Shown: positions 13,200 through 13,917 of the stretch, in pieces
Layout: every line of letters begins with the position of its first letter
Position numbering within the stretch: position 1 is the first letter of the stretch
Assembly: GCA_009885275.1 (NCBI GenBank)
Contig: VFKY01000303.1
Coordinates: 1-13,917 of the forward strand
Reading direction: 5' to 3'
From: Verrucomicrobiota bacterium
Lineage (GTDB): Bacteria; Verrucomicrobiota; Verrucomicrobiia; Verrucomicrobiales; Verrucomicrobiaceae
Length of the DNA: 13,917 nt
Made by a program: the position numbers and the translations under genes
The notes under the pieces: model-generated
Told to the model about the DNA's origin: nothing
Databases searched by the model: none
What the model saw: the letters and a program-made list of their open reading frames with translations, nothing else

Positions 13200-13917
13200 A
13201 TGCAAATTTCTCCAATCGATCGACATCCTCGCAAGAGTCTTGCTCCGGGCGTAGATCGTCTTGCTTCGCAGCGGAAATTCTTTGCGCGCATGGCTCCAGG
13301 TGTGTTTACGGCGTTATTCACGGGACTGGAGGGGGTGACTTTTTTTATCAAAGATTTGGAGGGGCGCTTCATGGGTTTTAGTGATGGGGTTAGGCAGTGT
13401 CTTAACTTTGGCGTGCAGTCAGACCTTGTTGGACAGACCGATTACGATCATTATCCCCGTAGTGTTGCCGATCGTATCATTGCGGATGACATGCGCGTGA
13501 TGACATCGGGTAAGCCGCTCTTAAACATTGTCGAGTTGCTCGTGAATCCCGCCCATGGGGCAATTGGTTGGTATGTAACCAATAAATTCCCCGTCTTCGA
13601 TAATAAGGGGAGCATCATCGGCATCATGGGCACGGTGCAGAATTACGAGGGCCGTCGTAAAAAACTTTTGGAAGGCACCAGATTAGATGCAGTGGTGGAG
13701 CGCATTCGCAGTCTGCCTGCGGCAGAACATCTCGTGCCTGAGCTTGCTCGTCTTGCCGGGATGTCCCCGCGGCAACTCGGTCGTCATTTTCAAAATGTTC
13801 TTGGCATGTCACCGCGTGATTTTATCATGCTCTGTCGCATGCAGGCGGCGTGCGAGGCTCTGATGAATCCACGTCGACACATTGGGGACATCTCGCAAGA
13901 TTGCGGCTTCTGCGATC
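13200..13917 (+). CDS. PAS-AraC type transcriptional regulator, cut by the window end
   Basis: The frame is open from the ATG at 13200 to the window edge (239 residues, no stop). Residues ~38-150 resemble a PAS sensor domain: GLEGVTFFIKDLEGRFMGFS, a DYDHYP segment near 81-86, and WYVTNKFPVFDNKGSIIGIMG. From ~178 an AraC/XylS DNA-binding domain follows: LVPELARLAGMSPRQLGRHF, then NVLGMSPRDFIMLCRMQAA and the start of the second helix-turn-helix (HIGDISQDCGFCD). Such proteins bind a ligand through PAS and activate or repress transcription. The last one third of the HTH domain is outside the window. No convincing ribosome binding site precedes the ATG, and in-frame TTG codons exist farther upstream, so the start is moderately certain. 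Confidence 0.85.
   Translation, partial: MQISPIDRHPRKSLAPGVDRLASQRKFFARMAPGVFTALFTGLEGVTFFIKDLEGRFMGFSDGVRQCLNFGVQSDLVGQTDYDHYPRSVADRIIADDMRVMTSGKPLLNIVELLVNPAHGAIGWYVTNKFPVFDNKGSIIGIMGTVQNYEGRRKKLLEGTRLDAVVERIRSLPAAEHLVPELARLAGMSPRQLGRHFQNVLGMSPRDFIMLCRMQAACEALMNPRRHIGDISQDCGFCD

Noticed and set aside
1..13917. CRISPR array, tRNA, rRNA or insertion-sequence transposase
   Set aside because: No regular repeat-spacer pattern, no cloverleaf-like segment and no transposase motif was seen on either strand. The only long repeat is the 46-bp pair.

Overview
The window looks like a chromosomal stretch of a Gram-negative, envelope-rich bacterium. Verrucomicrobiota is my best guess. The reasons are a BlaR1-type receptor with duplicated secretin/STN-like repeats, a short LptA-like fragment, a PspA homologue beside a Ycf46-like AAA ATPase, an OmpA-domain fusion, and few obvious Shine-Dalgarno sites. 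The lineage is inference; there is no rRNA or tRNA in the window.

Left part (1-1590), accessory DNA. A complete Phd/VapB-like antitoxin and PIN toxin pair (307-986) lies between two 46-bp direct repeats that differ at one base (101-146 and 1442-1487). Each repeat encodes the same C-terminal tail and stop codon in its own ORF. The second copy ends an orphan ORF that resembles the C-terminal domain of a polymorphic (RHS/CDI-type) toxin. A small ORF with a signal peptide precedes it and overlaps it by 4 bp. The region looks like recombination debris of toxin cassettes around a working TA module.

Centre (1591-8732, minus strand), the most interesting part. Six tightly packed genes read in this order: a membrane-anchored periplasmic substrate-binding protein fused to a C-terminal OmpA peptidoglycan-binding domain; a permease of the SsuC/TauC type whose EAA cytoplasmic loop is split by about 65 residues; an SsuB/TauB/NrtD-type ATPase; a membrane-anchored coiled-coil protein; a PspA/IM30 (bacterial ESCRT-III) protein; and a double-AAA ATPase of Ycf46-like layout. 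I read this as one operon that couples an envelope-tethered ABC transporter to an ESCRT-III-like polymer and an AAA ATPase that could remodel it. The transported substrate cannot be read from sequence.

A 293-bp divergent intergenic region (8733-9025) with several palindromes and repeats separates this operon from a plus-strand amidohydrolase (9026-10321).

Right part (10322-13917). Two identical-arm ACTACA-NN-TGTAGT operators lie 23 bp apart at a likely promoter, followed by a blaI/mecI-type repressor and a BlaR1/MecR1-type M56 zinc-protease receptor. The receptor has no penicillin-binding sensor; it carries two STN-like repeats in the predicted periplasmic part. A small lipoprotein and an LptA-like fragment follow. 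The window then ends inside a PAS-AraC type transcriptional regulator. No beta-lactamase gene is present, so this BlaI/BlaR1 pair probably senses an envelope signal other than a beta-lactam.
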